Assembly (NCBI RefSeq): GCF_016907435.1
Contig: NZ_JAFBBZ010000001.1
Span: 1,488,001 to 1,552,000, forward strand
DNA length: 64,000 bases
Source: Nocardioides salarius
GTDB taxonomy: Bacteria > Actinomycetota > Actinomycetes > Propionibacteriales > Nocardioidaceae
Direction: 5' to 3'
The translations under genes were made by a program, and so were the position numbers. Positions 54,852 to 63,193 of the stretch are shown here, piece after piece. Below the pieces are notes generated by a model that saw only the letters and a program-made list of their open reading frames with translations, was not told the DNA's origin and did not search any database. How positions within the stretch are numbered: position 1 is the stretch's first letter; each line of letters begins with the position of its first letter.

Positions 54852-55142
54852 GTGTTGGACGTCTACTCTCTCGAGCTCGGTTTCTACGCCCTGCTCGCCT
54901 TCGTGTTGCTGGCGGTCAAGATCTACGCCTTCGTCAGCTCTTTGATGTTCTCTGCTGAGTCCTACGGGGCGGCGGGCAAGCTCACGAAGCCGACTTGGAC
55001 GATCCTGCTCGGGCTCGGGGTGGCACTGCAGGTACTGTTCCTCAACAACCCGATCGGCATCTTCAACCTGATCTTCACGATTGCCGCGATCGTCTATCTG
55101 GTTGACGTCCGTCCTGCCATGGCTGGGCTACGGCGTCGCTAA
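54852..55142 (+). CDS. DUF2516 small membrane protein
   Basis: A 96-aa membrane protein with three hydrophobic segments (about 10-32, 48-66 and 68-84) and a basic C-terminus (GLRRR). SLMFSAESYGAAGKLTKPTW is the DUF2516 signature. GTG start at 54852. The family is restricted to actinobacteria and has no established function. It lies upstream of the cupin gene, separated by a hairpin. Confidence 0.87.
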   Translation: MLDVYSLELGFYALLAFVLLAVKIYAFVSSLMFSAESYGAAGKLTKPTWTILLGLGVALQVLFLNNPIGIFNLIFTIAAIVYLVDVRPAMAGLRRR

Positions 55143-55153
55143 CGTTTGGTAAC

Positions 55154-55175
55154 ACGGCACCCACTCGCGTGCCGT
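55154..55175. terminator. Hairpin after the DUF2516 gene
   Basis: Arms acggcac (55154-55160) and gtgccgt (55169-55175) with an eight-base loop lie 11 bp after the DUF2516 stop and are followed by aacctttaacc. It is probably a weak terminator or part of the cupin gene's leader. Confidence 0.5.
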
Positions 55176-55232
55176 AACCTTTAACCTCGCAGAGCGCGTG
55201 GCACCCGGCCGCCGATGTGGAGGAGATTCTTG

Positions 55233-55595
55233 ATGATCGGCGAGAGCGAAGACCGCCCGTGGGGCTCATGGACAGTCCTCGACGAGGGTGACGGCTTCAA
55301 GGTCAAGCGCATCCATGTCAACCCACACTCGCGGCTGAGCTACCAGACGCATGAGCACCGCGCCGAGCACTGGGTGATCGCTGCCGGCCGCTGCACCGCA
55401 ATCATCGACGGCGAGACCGTCGTGGCAGGGCCGGGCGAGTCCATCTGGGTCGAGGTCGGCCAGGCGCACCGCATCACCAACCAGGAAGATCACCCCCTGG
55501 TCGTGGTTGAGGTGCAGCTCGGCTCATACACCGGGGAGGACGACATCTGCCGCCTCGAGGACGACTACGGCCGCACGCCGGTCGTTGCTGGCTGA
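55233..55595 (+). CDS. Mannose-6-phosphate isomerase type II-like cupin
   Basis: A 120-aa single-domain cupin matching the C-terminal phosphomannose isomerase domain of ManC/AlgA-type enzymes: RPWGSWTVLDEGDGFKVKRI, LSYQTHEHRAEHWVIAAGR with metal-binding residues, and GPGESIWVEVGQAHRITN. It lacks the GDP-mannose pyrophosphorylase half. ATG at 55233 follows GGAGGAG. It would link fructose-6-phosphate to mannose-6-phosphate for GDP-mannose and GDP-fucose supply. Confidence 0.88.
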   Translation: MIGESEDRPWGSWTVLDEGDGFKVKRIHVNPHSRLSYQTHEHRAEHWVIAAGRCTAIIDGETVVAGPGESIWVEVGQAHRITNQEDHPLVVVEVQLGSYTGEDDICRLEDDYGRTPVVAG

Positions 55596-55679
55596 CTCCC
55601 GGGGGCGCGGGCCGGATGCCGGCCTGGCCACTCATTGGCACTAAAGTCCCTACCGTCACAGACGACGGGAGTCGGACAC

Positions 55680-57095
55680 ATGGAACTTCGGGACTACCTG
55701 CGCATCCTCCGCCGACGGTGGATGCTGGTCCTCACCTCGACCCTGATCGTCGTGGCAGCCGCCGCGGCGTACACCTTCACGGTGACTCCGATGTACCAGT
55801 CGACGGCCAAGCTCTTCATCTCATCCTCCGCCGACGGCGGTGAGACCGTCTCGGGGGCCTTCGCGGGTGCCCAGTTCAGCCAGCAGCGGGTCACCTCCTA
55901 CGCCGAGTTCGTGAAGGACGCCGACTTGGCCGCTGTGGTCGTCGAAGACCTCGACCTGGCCATGGCACCGGGCACCCTCCGGGACCAGGTGACCGCTACG
56001 GTCTCACCCGAGACCGTCATCATCGCGCTGCAGGCGCAGGACGAGTCCCCCTCACAGGCACAGGCCATAGCGCAGGGCTACGCCAGCGCACTTGCCGACC
56101 AGATCCGCGCCGTGGAGACCCCAGTGGGTGAGACGGAGCCGCTGGTGCGGCCCAGTGTCACCTCGGACGCCACCCTGCCGACGGCGCCGGTCTCACCGCA
56201 GCCGGTCCGCAACCTCGGCCTGGCCCTGGTGCTCGGCCTGCTGCTGGGTGTCGGCCTCGCGGTGGCACGAGAACTGCTCGACACCACCGTGAAGTCCGTC
56301 GACGACATCCGCGAGACCACCAACGCTCCCCTGCTGGGAACCATCAACTTCGACTCGCAGATCCGCACCGAGCCGCTCGTGACCTCGCTGTCGTCGCACG
56401 CCCCCCGGGCCGAGGCATTCCGGGTGCTGCGCACCAACCTGCAGTTCGTCGACGTTGACGCCACCACGAAGGTGTTCGTGGTCACCTCGGCATTGCCGGG
56501 CGAGGGAAAGACCACGACGTCAGTCAACCTCGCCATCACTCTCGCCCAGGCTGGCCAGAAGACGCTGCTCATCGAGTGCGACCTGCGCCGCCCCAAGGCT
56601 GCTCTCGCGCTCGACGTGGACAATTCCGTCGGCGTGACGACGGTGCTGCTGGGCAAGGTTAGCTTCGACGACGCCCTCCAGGAGCACCCCGGCACCGGCC
56701 TCGCGGTGCTCGCCAGCGGTGCCGTCCCGCCCAACCCGGCCGAGCTGCTGCAGTCGCGGGCGATGGCCGAGCTGCTCAACCACGCCAAGGATCGCTTCGA
56801 CAACATCATCATCGACGCTCCCCCGCTGCTGCCGGTGACCGACGCGGCCCTGCTGGCCTCCCAGGCCGACGGCGCCATCGTGGTCGCCGCCCACGGCCGC
56901 ACCACCCGCGAGCAGCTGGCGCAGGCTGGGGAGCGCCTTGAGCAGGTGGGCGCGCAGGCGGTCGGCATCGTGCTGAACATGACCCCGGCACGCCAGCGCT
57001 CCGGCTACGGGTATGGGTATGGCTACGGGTACGGCTACGCCCCCACGCCGGAGAAGCCGTCCAGCGGCAAGCGCGCCAAGCAGGACCCGGCGTAG
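55680..57095 (+). CDS. Wzc-like chain-length regulator and BY tyrosine kinase
   Basis: A 471-aa membrane protein. Wzz domain with helices at about 14-34 and 178-197; cytoplasmic bacterial tyrosine kinase with Walker A ALPGEGKTT (271-279), Walker A' LLIECDLRRP, Walker B IIIDAPP (376-382). The tail has six alternating tyrosines (GYGYGYGYGYGY, 442-453), the expected autophosphorylation cluster. It controls EPS polymerisation and export; the Wzb-like phosphatase half of the fusion at 51728 is a likely antagonist. ATG is preceded by a weak ribosome site. Confidence 0.93.
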   Translation: MELRDYLRILRRRWMLVLTSTLIVVAAAAAYTFTVTPMYQSTAKLFISSSADGGETVSGAFAGAQFSQQRVTSYAEFVKDADLAAVVVEDLDLAMAPGTLRDQVTATVSPETVIIALQAQDESPSQAQAIAQGYASALADQIRAVETPVGETEPLVRPSVTSDATLPTAPVSPQPVRNLGLALVLGLLLGVGLAVARELLDTTVKSVDDIRETTNAPLLGTINFDSQIRTEPLVTSLSSHAPRAEAFRVLRTNLQFVDVDATTKVFVVTSALPGEGKTTTSVNLAITLAQAGQKTLLIECDLRRPKAALALDVDNSVGVTTVLLGKVSFDDALQEHPGTGLAVLASGAVPPNPAELLQSRAMAELLNHAKDRFDNIIIDAPPLLPVTDAALLASQADGAIVVAAHGRTTREQLAQAGERLEQVGAQAVGIVLNMTPARQRSGYGYGYGYGYGYAPTPEKPSSGKRAKQDPA

Positions 57096-57257
57096 GCCGT
57101 ATCCCTGCGGGTCGTCCCCAGGTGCCCCGGCAACGGCTGAGGCAACTGTCGTGCCGCCGCATTCGGAAGGCGCCTGACCGGCGCGACCTGCGCCTCGGAC
57201 GACGACTTCGCCACGGTCCACGCCCGGGGCCACTGCCGTTGCAGTCCGACGGCTGGT

Positions 57258-58997
57258 TCAGCAGGCCCCAGAGAGCCGTGTCGAATAGTCGCGCGGCTCG
57301 ATGCCCGGTGTCACCCGCACCTCACGTACGCCGGCGACAGGCGGTGCCGTGACCTGCCATGTCACCTCAGCGGTCTGCTCGGGCTCCAAGAAGATGTAGG
57401 CCGTCGTCGTCGCACGGTCGCCCAACGGGCTCTTGTCGGGCTTGAAGTCCTTGCCGTTGATGCTGAACTCCCGGACCGCTCCCCCGGAAGGAGTGAAGAG
57501 ACGCACCTCGACCAGCTGCTTTCCGGGCGCGACACCGTTGCTTCCAGTTCCGGAGAGATACGACGGCAGGGATGTCGCGGCATCCAGCGGGGCCGTCGAG
57601 CTCAGGCGGGCAGTGACCTGAGCACTCTCGACTCCGTTGCTGCACATCGAACTCGAGACCCGGACGTCGTAGTCAAGGTAGTAAGACATCTTCGAGGCGG
57701 TGCCCGAGTTCAGGGTCACGTCGATGCGTTCGGCGTATCCGTCTGGCGTGGCCGGTTCGCCAGCGATAAGACGAGCCCCGATCAGGTCCTGAGCACCCTC
57801 GTCGAAGAAGCGCGTGTAGATGCGGTGCTCGTTCGCTCCACGGACCAGGGCAGCGAGGAGCTCGCGCGGGCGCCCCAGGTCGCCCTGCAGGATGCGGTCG
57901 AACATGGTCGACACGACCTGGCGGAAGAACGCGTCCTGGGCCTGCGGGTCGGGCCGGTCGATGTAGATCTGGTTGATCAGCACGTCGACTGCGTTGTCGG
58001 CAGTCAGGTCGTAGCCGTCGACGGTCAGCGGACCGGTCGCCTGCAGCAGGTAGGAGACGGCCACGGCGTCGAGCGAGATCACGCCGTCCAACCGCTCGGG
58101 GTGCACCTCTTCCCAGCGCAGCTTCATCAGCTCGGCGGTGCGCGGGAAGGCCGGCGTGAAGTTGGCATCGAGCATGTAGCGGCCGAGGTAGTCGGTGAAG
58201 ACTTCTTCTTCGTCCTTCGTGATGGGTAGCGGGGTGCTGCGTTCGCCGAAGGAGCTCGCCGCCACCTGTCGGCCCAGCGAGATGCGCCCGTCGTCGGCGT
58301 TCAAGAGCGACAGGGCGCCGGGGAGACCGCCGGTGGCACGAATCTCCGCATTGTTCTGGAAGACGAGCAAATAGCGCTGAGGGCCCTCAGCACCCAACGC
58401 CAGGGGCATCAGGTCGACGGCCACGGAGGCCGCGTCCATAGCGTCAGCGGCGTCGCCCACCAAGCGGGCCAACTCGTCGTAGCGGGCACGGAACTGGTCG
58501 ACGTAGCCGCGGGAGTCCTCTGCCTGTAGCCGGGCGTCTGCGGCCTCCAAGGCTTGCGCGGCCTGGTTGACCGGCTGCTGCAGCTCAGCCACCGCCTCGA
58601 GTGCGACGCGACCTCCCTCGGGTAGCAGCGCGTCAAGATCAGTGGCTCGCTGAGCCACCGGTGCCAGCGCCTCACTGAGATCAGAGACCGCGGTCGCCGC
58701 GGCACGCACGCCGCGGGCGTCGTCCCCGATGACGGGGGTGTAGGTCAGGATCGACCAGCGCAAGCCCGACGTACGCTCCTCGGCCTCCCCTGCACTGTCC
58801 TGGAGGTCGCTGAGAGCAGCGTCCACCTCCTGCTCGTTCCCCGCCTCCAGGGCGGCGCGGAACGTGCCCGCGTCGGCGACTGCGGCCCGTAGAGCACTGT
58901 TGACCTGGAGCGCCTGCCAGGCAACGAGGCCAGCCGCCAGGAGGAAGAAGATTCCCGCCGCTGCGAGGAGCGAGAACACGAGACGCGCGCGAGACAT
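57258..58997 (-). CDS. DUF4012 exported protein
   Basis: A 579-aa protein with an N-terminal membrane helix (about 7-29), a helical/coiled region (35-190) and the DUF4012 core: RYLLVFQNNAEIRATGGLPG, RYMLDANFTPAFPRTAELM and GVISLDAVAVSYLLQATGPL. It is extracytoplasmic by topology. DUF4012 proteins often sit in actinobacterial EPS or cell-wall loci; the core resembles LytR-type partners but the activity is unknown. It is convergent with the BY-kinase gene (about 160 bp gap with nothing recognised). Confidence 0.88.
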   Translation of the reverse strand: MSRARLVFSLLAAAGIFFLLAAGLVAWQALQVNSALRAAVADAGTFRAALEAGNEQEVDAALSDLQDSAGEAEERTSGLRWSILTYTPVIGDDARGVRAAATAVSDLSEALAPVAQRATDLDALLPEGGRVALEAVAELQQPVNQAAQALEAADARLQAEDSRGYVDQFRARYDELARLVGDAADAMDAASVAVDLMPLALGAEGPQRYLLVFQNNAEIRATGGLPGALSLLNADDGRISLGRQVAASSFGERSTPLPITKDEEEVFTDYLGRYMLDANFTPAFPRTAELMKLRWEEVHPERLDGVISLDAVAVSYLLQATGPLTVDGYDLTADNAVDVLINQIYIDRPDPQAQDAFFRQVVSTMFDRILQGDLGRPRELLAALVRGANEHRIYTRFFDEGAQDLIGARLIAGEPATPDGYAERIDVTLNSGTASKMSYYLDYDVRVSSSMCSNGVESAQVTARLSSTAPLDAATSLPSYLSGTGSNGVAPGKQLVEVRLFTPSGGAVREFSINGKDFKPDKSPLGDRATTTAYIFLEPEQTAEVTWQVTAPPVAGVREVRVTPGIEPRDYSTRLSGAC

Positions 58998-59079
58998 GAG
59001 CCAGACCCTAGGTGATCAGGCCAGTCGTCTGAGACGACCGGCGCGTCGGTGGACCGCACGGAGGGTGGTGCGGAGACGC

Positions 59080-59113
59080 GAAGACCCCCCGAGCCGAGGC
59101 CCGGGGGGTCTTC
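59080..59113. terminator. Strong 12-bp stem terminator
   Basis: gaagaccccccg (59080-59091) and cggggggtcttc (59102-59113) form a perfect 12-bp stem with a ten-base loop, between the stop of the small secreted protein gene and the start of the DUF4012 gene, both on the minus strand. It should end the former transcript. Confidence 0.75.
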
Positions 59114-59129
59114 GTTCAAGCGTCGAGCG

Positions 59130-59525
59130 TCAGGACGCCCGGACGATCTTCTTGTCACGCGAGAAGGAGCACGGGTCCTGGCCGCCGCGGGTGTACTTCA
59201 CCACGGTGCGGTAGCGACCCTTGGCGGGGTACGCGAACCGGAACTGGTTCGAGTCCTTGACGTTCTTGGTGGCCTCCTTGACAACCCGCTGCGGCTTGGG
59301 GTTGAGGCGGGTGACCTGGATGTAGACCTGGCCGGTGCACACAGCACCCTCGTTGGTCGCGGTGTTGAGGTTGATCCGCACCTTGACCTTCTTCTTGGCC
59401 TGGACGTTCTTCGGGACCTTGACGTCGGCCTCGGTCTGGACGGTGGCCGGGTAGGCGGACGCGGACGGCGCGGTGACGCCGAACATCAGCGTAGCGGCGA
59501 ACACGCCGGCGATGAGCTTCTTCAT
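59130..59525 (-). CDS. Small secreted basic protein
   Basis: A 131-aa exported protein: a signal peptide (about 1-24, ending SASA-YP) then a Lys-rich beta-type domain (TEADVKVPKNVQAKKKVKVR) with two Cys that could pair (VCTGQ and DPCSF). Start ATG at 59525 has GGGGAG eight bases upstream. It has its own promoter region and a strong terminator. It resembles small Ig-like secreted proteins of actinobacteria; no function is assigned. Confidence 0.8.
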   Translation of the reverse strand: MKKLIAGVFAATLMFGVTAPSASAYPATVQTEADVKVPKNVQAKKKVKVRINLNTATNEGAVCTGQVYIQVTRLNPKPQRVVKEATKNVKDSNQFRFAYPAKGRYRTVVKYTRGGQDPCSFSRDKKIVRAS

Positions 59526-59955
59526 GTTTGAGACTCCCCATATGTGACGCCGCGGGGCGCCCAAGACGATGGTTCAGTGAGCAAAGCAAACCACAGGACT
59601 GGCCGACCTGCACGTTCGCGGTCCAAATGCTGTGTCACGTCCCCGAAAGTTAGCCTCCGCGAAACATTCTGGCTGCTATCCAGCCCGCCCTGGGCCTGGT
59701 CTAGGTTGCTGGAGAACCTTGAAGAACGTAGCTGGTGGAACCGGCACGCGACGGTGTCGCCGTCACCCCGCACACGCGGGATGTCAGGCCGCACGTGCCG
59801 CCGAGCGGCGGTGGGCCGGCCCAGGGTGACGCGCGTGATCCTGGGCGCCGGGCGGCGTGCGACTGTCTCTCCCTTGCGGGGTCTCGGCGTCGCTCGGCGC
59901 TGGGGCGCCTCACTGCTCGACCAACGGTGGTTTCGAGACGGGACTTCGTCCCTCC
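59526..59955. other. Intergenic region with promoter and repeats
   Basis: This 430-bp stretch separates metX from the small secreted protein gene. Its right part holds a dispersed B-A repeat pair (59879-59961). The rest must carry the promoter for the secreted protein; a lone CRISPR-like palindrome ccccgcacacgcggg lies near 59766. I see no gene. Confidence 0.6.
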
Positions 59956-59961
59956 TCAACC
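59879..59961. repeat. Dispersed elements B then A at the metX 3' end
   Basis: Type B spans about 59879-59926 (gggtctcggcgtcg...ctcgaccaacgg). Type A spans 59929-59961 (ggtttcgagacg...ctcctcaacc) with hairpin gggac-ttc-gtccc (59940-59952). The A copy contains the metX stop codon. Confidence 0.85.
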
Positions 59962-61092
59962 AGCGTCGGGACTGAGGAAGGTAGCGACGCGGTCGAGGTA
60001 GCCCGGGGGGTCGAGGAGGAAGGAGTCGTGGCCGTAGGGGCTGTGGATCTCGGCGTGGTCGGCGTCGACGCCGTGGGCCTGCAGCTGCTCGGCCAGGCGC
60101 ACCGACTGGGCGGTGTCGAAGCGCCAGTCGGAGGAGAACGAGGTGACCTGGAAGCGGGTGGGGCAACCGGCGAGGCGCTCGGCGACCGGTTCGTCGGCGA
60201 ACGGGTCGAAGTAGTCCATCAGCCGGGTCAGGTAGAGGTAGGACAGCGAGTCGAAGCGGCCCAGGAAGGTCTCGCCCTGGTGCTGCAGGTAGTGCTCGAC
60301 CTCGAAGTCGGGCTCCAGGCGCCACTGGTCGTCACCTAGGGAGTCGCGCTGGTGGTCGAAGCGGGTCTCCAGCGACTCCGGCGAGACGTAGGTGATGTGG
60401 GCCATCATCCGGGCCACCTTCTGCCCGTGCCGGGGAACCACCCCGCGCTCGGCGTAGCGCCCGCCGTGGAACTCCGGGTCGGCCATGATCGCCTGGCGTG
60501 CCACCGAGGAGAACGCGATGTTCTCCGCGCTCAGCCGCGACGAGGCCGCCACCACGACCGCGCGCTCGATGCGCCGCGGCTCCTCGATCACCCACTGCAG
60601 GACCTGCATGCCGCCCATCGAGCCGCCCACGGCGGCGTACAGGGTCTCGATCTGCAGGTGGTCGAGGAGGCGGCGGTGGCAGGCGACCAGGTCGGAGACG
60701 TGCAGCAGCGGGAAGTCGAGGTAGCGCGGCTCCCCCGTCGCCGGGTCGATGCTCATCGGGCCGGTGGTGCCCGAGCAGCCGCCCAGGATGTTGGGCGCGA
60801 CGACGAAGAACCGGTCGGTGTCGACCGGCTTGCCCGGCCCGATCATCCGGTCCCACCAGCCTGGTTTCGCGGTGTGCGGGTCCTCCCCGCGCCGGTAGCC
60901 CGCCGCGTGCGCGTCACCGGTCAGCGCGTGGCAGATGAACACCACGTTGTCGCGCTCAGGCGACAGCTCGCCGTAGGTCTCGTAGACCACCTCGACGTGC
61001 TCGAGGCTCTTGCCGCCACGCAGCCGCAGCGGGTCGTCCTCGGTGGCGAGGACGACCCGCTGGGGCACGGCGTCGAGAAGGAGACCGCTCAC
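59956..61092 (-). CDS. metX: Homoserine O-acetyltransferase
   Basis: A 378-aa alpha/beta-hydrolase-fold acetyltransferase that makes O-acetyl-L-homoserine from homoserine and acetyl-CoA. Motifs: VVYETYGELSPERDNVVFIC, NILGGCSGTTGP, nucleophile AAVGGSMGGMQVLQW, and the C-terminal IHSPYGHDSFLLD with catalytic His. GTG start at 61092, 18 bp after metY. Its last codons and stop fall inside a dispersed repeat element, giving a slightly non-conserved tail (SPDAG). Confidence 0.95.
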   Translation of the reverse strand: MSGLLLDAVPQRVVLATEDDPLRLRGGKSLEHVEVVYETYGELSPERDNVVFICHALTGDAHAAGYRRGEDPHTAKPGWWDRMIGPGKPVDTDRFFVVAPNILGGCSGTTGPMSIDPATGEPRYLDFPLLHVSDLVACHRRLLDHLQIETLYAAVGGSMGGMQVLQWVIEEPRRIERAVVVAASSRLSAENIAFSSVARQAIMADPEFHGGRYAERGVVPRHGQKVARMMAHITYVSPESLETRFDHQRDSLGDDQWRLEPDFEVEHYLQHQGETFLGRFDSLSYLYLTRLMDYFDPFADEPVAERLAGCPTRFQVTSFSSDWRFDTAQSVRLAEQLQAHGVDADHAEIHSPYGHDSFLLDPPGYLDRVATFLSPDAG

Positions 61093-61110
61093 TGGTCGGT
61101 GACTTGGTGG

Positions 61111-62397
61111 CTACTTGGTGGCGGCGAGGGCCTGCTCGAGGTCGGCGATGAGGTCCTCGACGTTCTCGATGCCGATCGAGAGGCGCACCATGTCCTCCGG
61201 GACGCCCGCGCCCACGAGCTCCTCGGGCGTGAGCTGGCTGTGGGTGGTGGTGGCGTTGTGGATCGCCAGCGACTTCGCGTCACCGATGTTGGCCAGGTGG
61301 CTGAAGAGCTCGAGCGCCTCGATGAACTTCTTGCCGCCCTCGCGACCCGACATCACGCCGAAGCTGAGCAAGCCCCCGTACCCGTGGCCGGTGTGGATCT
61401 TGTCGGCCACCTCCTTGTAGGGGCTGTCGGGCAGGCCGGGGTAGCTGACCCACGACACCTCGTCGTGGCCCTGGAGGTACTCCGCGACCGTGAGCGCGTT
61501 GGAGCTGTGGCGCTCCATGCGCAGGTGCAGCGTCTCGAGACCCTGCAGGAACATCCACGAGTTCATCGGGGTGATCGCCGCGCCCGTGTTGCGCAGCAGC
61601 ACCGTGCGGGCCCGGATGATGTAGGCCGCCGGTCCGGCGGCCTCGGTCCACACCGCGCCGTGGTAGGCCGGGTCGGGCTTGGTCAGGCCCGGGAACCGAT
61701 CGGAGTGCGCCGCCCAGTCGAAGTTGCCCGAGTCGACGATCACGCCACCGATCGAGGTGCCGTGGCCGCCGATGAACTTGGTCGCCGCGTGCACCACGAC
61801 GTCGACGCCGTGCTCGAAGGGACGCACCAGGTAGGGCGTCGGCGCGGTGTTGTCGACCACGAACGGCAGCCCCTGCGCGTGCGCCGCGTCGGCCCAGGCC
61901 GGCAGGTCGATCACGTTGATGCGCGGGTTGCCGACGGTCTCACCGAAGACCATCTTCGTCTTCTCGTCGACGTGCTTGGCCAGGTCCTCGGGCTTCTCCG
62001 GGTCGACGAAGCGCACCTCGATGCCGAACTGGGGCAGCGTGTGGGCGAACAGCGCGTAGGTGCCGCCGTAGAGCGTCGAGAGCGCCACGATGTTGTCGCC
62101 GGCGTAGCAGAGGTTGAGCACGGCGTAGGTCGTCGCCGCCGAGCCGCTCGCCGTCGCCAGCGAGCCGACGCCACCCTCGAGCTGGGTCATCCGCTGCTCG
62201 AAGACGTCCTGCGTCGGGTTCATGATGCGGGTGTAGATGTTGCCCGGCTCGGCCAGCGCGAAGAGGTTCGCGGCGTGGTCGGTGTCGTTGAAGACGTAGG
62301 ACGTCGTCTGGTAGATCGGCACGGCCCGGCTGTTGGTCGTCGGGTCGGCCTCCTCCTGGCCGGCGTGGACGGCCAGGGTCTCGGGGCGGTGCGTCAT
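61111..62397 (-). CDS. metY: O-acetylhomoserine sulfhydrylase
   Basis: A 428-aa PLP-dependent Cys/Met-metabolism enzyme that forms homocysteine from O-acetylhomoserine and sulfide. YTRIMNPTQDVFEQRMTQLE, LYGGTYALF, the VVDNTAPTPYLVRP region and the PLP lysine in VHAATKFIGGHGTSIGG are clear; full family length. ATG at 62397 follows GGAG. metY-metX is the direct-sulfhydrylation pair, here near sulfate-activation genes but with no sulfite reductase in view. Confidence 0.95.
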   Translation of the reverse strand: MTHRPETLAVHAGQEEADPTTNSRAVPIYQTTSYVFNDTDHAANLFALAEPGNIYTRIMNPTQDVFEQRMTQLEGGVGSLATASGSAATTYAVLNLCYAGDNIVALSTLYGGTYALFAHTLPQFGIEVRFVDPEKPEDLAKHVDEKTKMVFGETVGNPRINVIDLPAWADAAHAQGLPFVVDNTAPTPYLVRPFEHGVDVVVHAATKFIGGHGTSIGGVIVDSGNFDWAAHSDRFPGLTKPDPAYHGAVWTEAAGPAAYIIRARTVLLRNTGAAITPMNSWMFLQGLETLHLRMERHSSNALTVAEYLQGHDEVSWVSYPGLPDSPYKEVADKIHTGHGYGGLLSFGVMSGREGGKKFIEALELFSHLANIGDAKSLAIHNATTTHSQLTPEELVGAGVPEDMVRLSIGIENVEDLIADLEQALAATK

Positions 62398-62525
62398 GGG
62401 TGCTCCTGCTGGGATGGCTGGTGTCGGCTCAGCGGCTGCTGCGACGTCTTGAGACTAGGGAGGGGTCTCGGAGCTGGGTGTGTGTGTCCGCGTGGTGGGC
62501 GGGGGTTGCGCAGCACGGGCGCCGC

Positions 62526-62677
62526 CGTTGGTTGAGCAGGGAGGGCCGAAGGCTCGAGCGTCGTCGAAACCCAGTGACCGCACGGCGTACGGCAGGCGTG
62601 GTGCTCGCTGGGTCTCGGCGACGATCGTCGCTGGCGCTCCTCACTGCTCGACCAGCGGTGGGCTACTCGACCAACGG
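62526..62677. repeat. Cluster of dispersed elements upstream of metY
   Basis: A minus-orientation copy (62526-62571, cgttggttgagcagg...gtcgaaacc), a plus-orientation type B copy (62610-62658, gggtctcggcgac...tcgaccagcgg) and a short fragment (62661-62677, ggctactcgaccaacgg) follow each other. The last includes the stop codon of the lipoprotein gene. Confidence 0.85.
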
Positions 62678-63193
62678 GACCTCCTCGAGGTCCTCGGGCA
62701 GTTGCACGCTGCCGTCGGAGACGCGGATGCAGTCGTCGTCGCGGTGCAGCCCGAAGACCAGGGCGTCGGAGCCCTGCCGCACCGTGTTGTCGAGGGAGAG
62801 CCGGAAGTCGTCGCGGGACAGGCGGGAGTAGGGCTCGGGCTGCTCGCCGGGTTGGGCGTGCTCCCCTTCATCGGTGACCTCCCAGCCGTCGGCCTGCAGG
62901 GCCTCCAGCGCTGCGGCGTGCTGCTCGGCGTACGGCGCGGTCTCGGCGACCTGCCCGCCGAGGCCGAAGGTGAGGCCGGGGGCGGGTTCCATCTGGCAGT
63001 GGTCCCCCTGGCCCACAGCGCTCTCGACCTCCAGCCCGGCCTCCTCGAGGGTCTCGACGACCTCGCCGGCGGTGGCCAGCACTTGCTCGGAGAGCTGCTC
63101 GAGGTTGCCCATCGCGTCCTCGTCGTCGACACCGCACCCCGGCACCGCCACGGCGAGCAGCGCGACTGCGGCCAGGGCCGCCCGGGATCTCAT
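62663..63193 (-). CDS. Small lipoprotein of unknown family
   Basis: A 176-aa protein with a signal peptide and lipobox (VPGC, Cys at about 20), then an acidic domain with two Cys (DHCQM and DDCIR). The last residues (VPLVE) come from a dispersed repeat element, which also gives the TAG stop. ATG overlaps the stop of the DUF1023 hydrolase gene by four bases, so it is coupled to it. No family recognised. Confidence 0.75.
   Translation of the reverse strand: MRSRAALAAVALLAVAVPGCGVDDEDAMGNLEQLSEQVLATAGEVVETLEEAGLEVESAVGQGDHCQMEPAPGLTFGLGGQVAETAPYAEQHAAALEALQADGWEVTDEGEHAQPGEQPEPYSRLSRDDFRLSLDNTVRQGSDALVFGLHRDDDCIRVSDGSVQLPEDLEEVPLVE

Noticed and set aside
59761..59790. A CRISPR-repeat-like palindrome (ccccgcacacgcggg)
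   Set aside because: It resembles type I-E repeats of actinobacteria, but only one copy exists, with no spacer array or cas genes.
62398..62525. A possible SAM riboswitch upstream of metY
   Set aside because: I compared the leader with the SAM-I core I remember and saw no conserved pairing; only a short gagac...gtctc hairpin is present.
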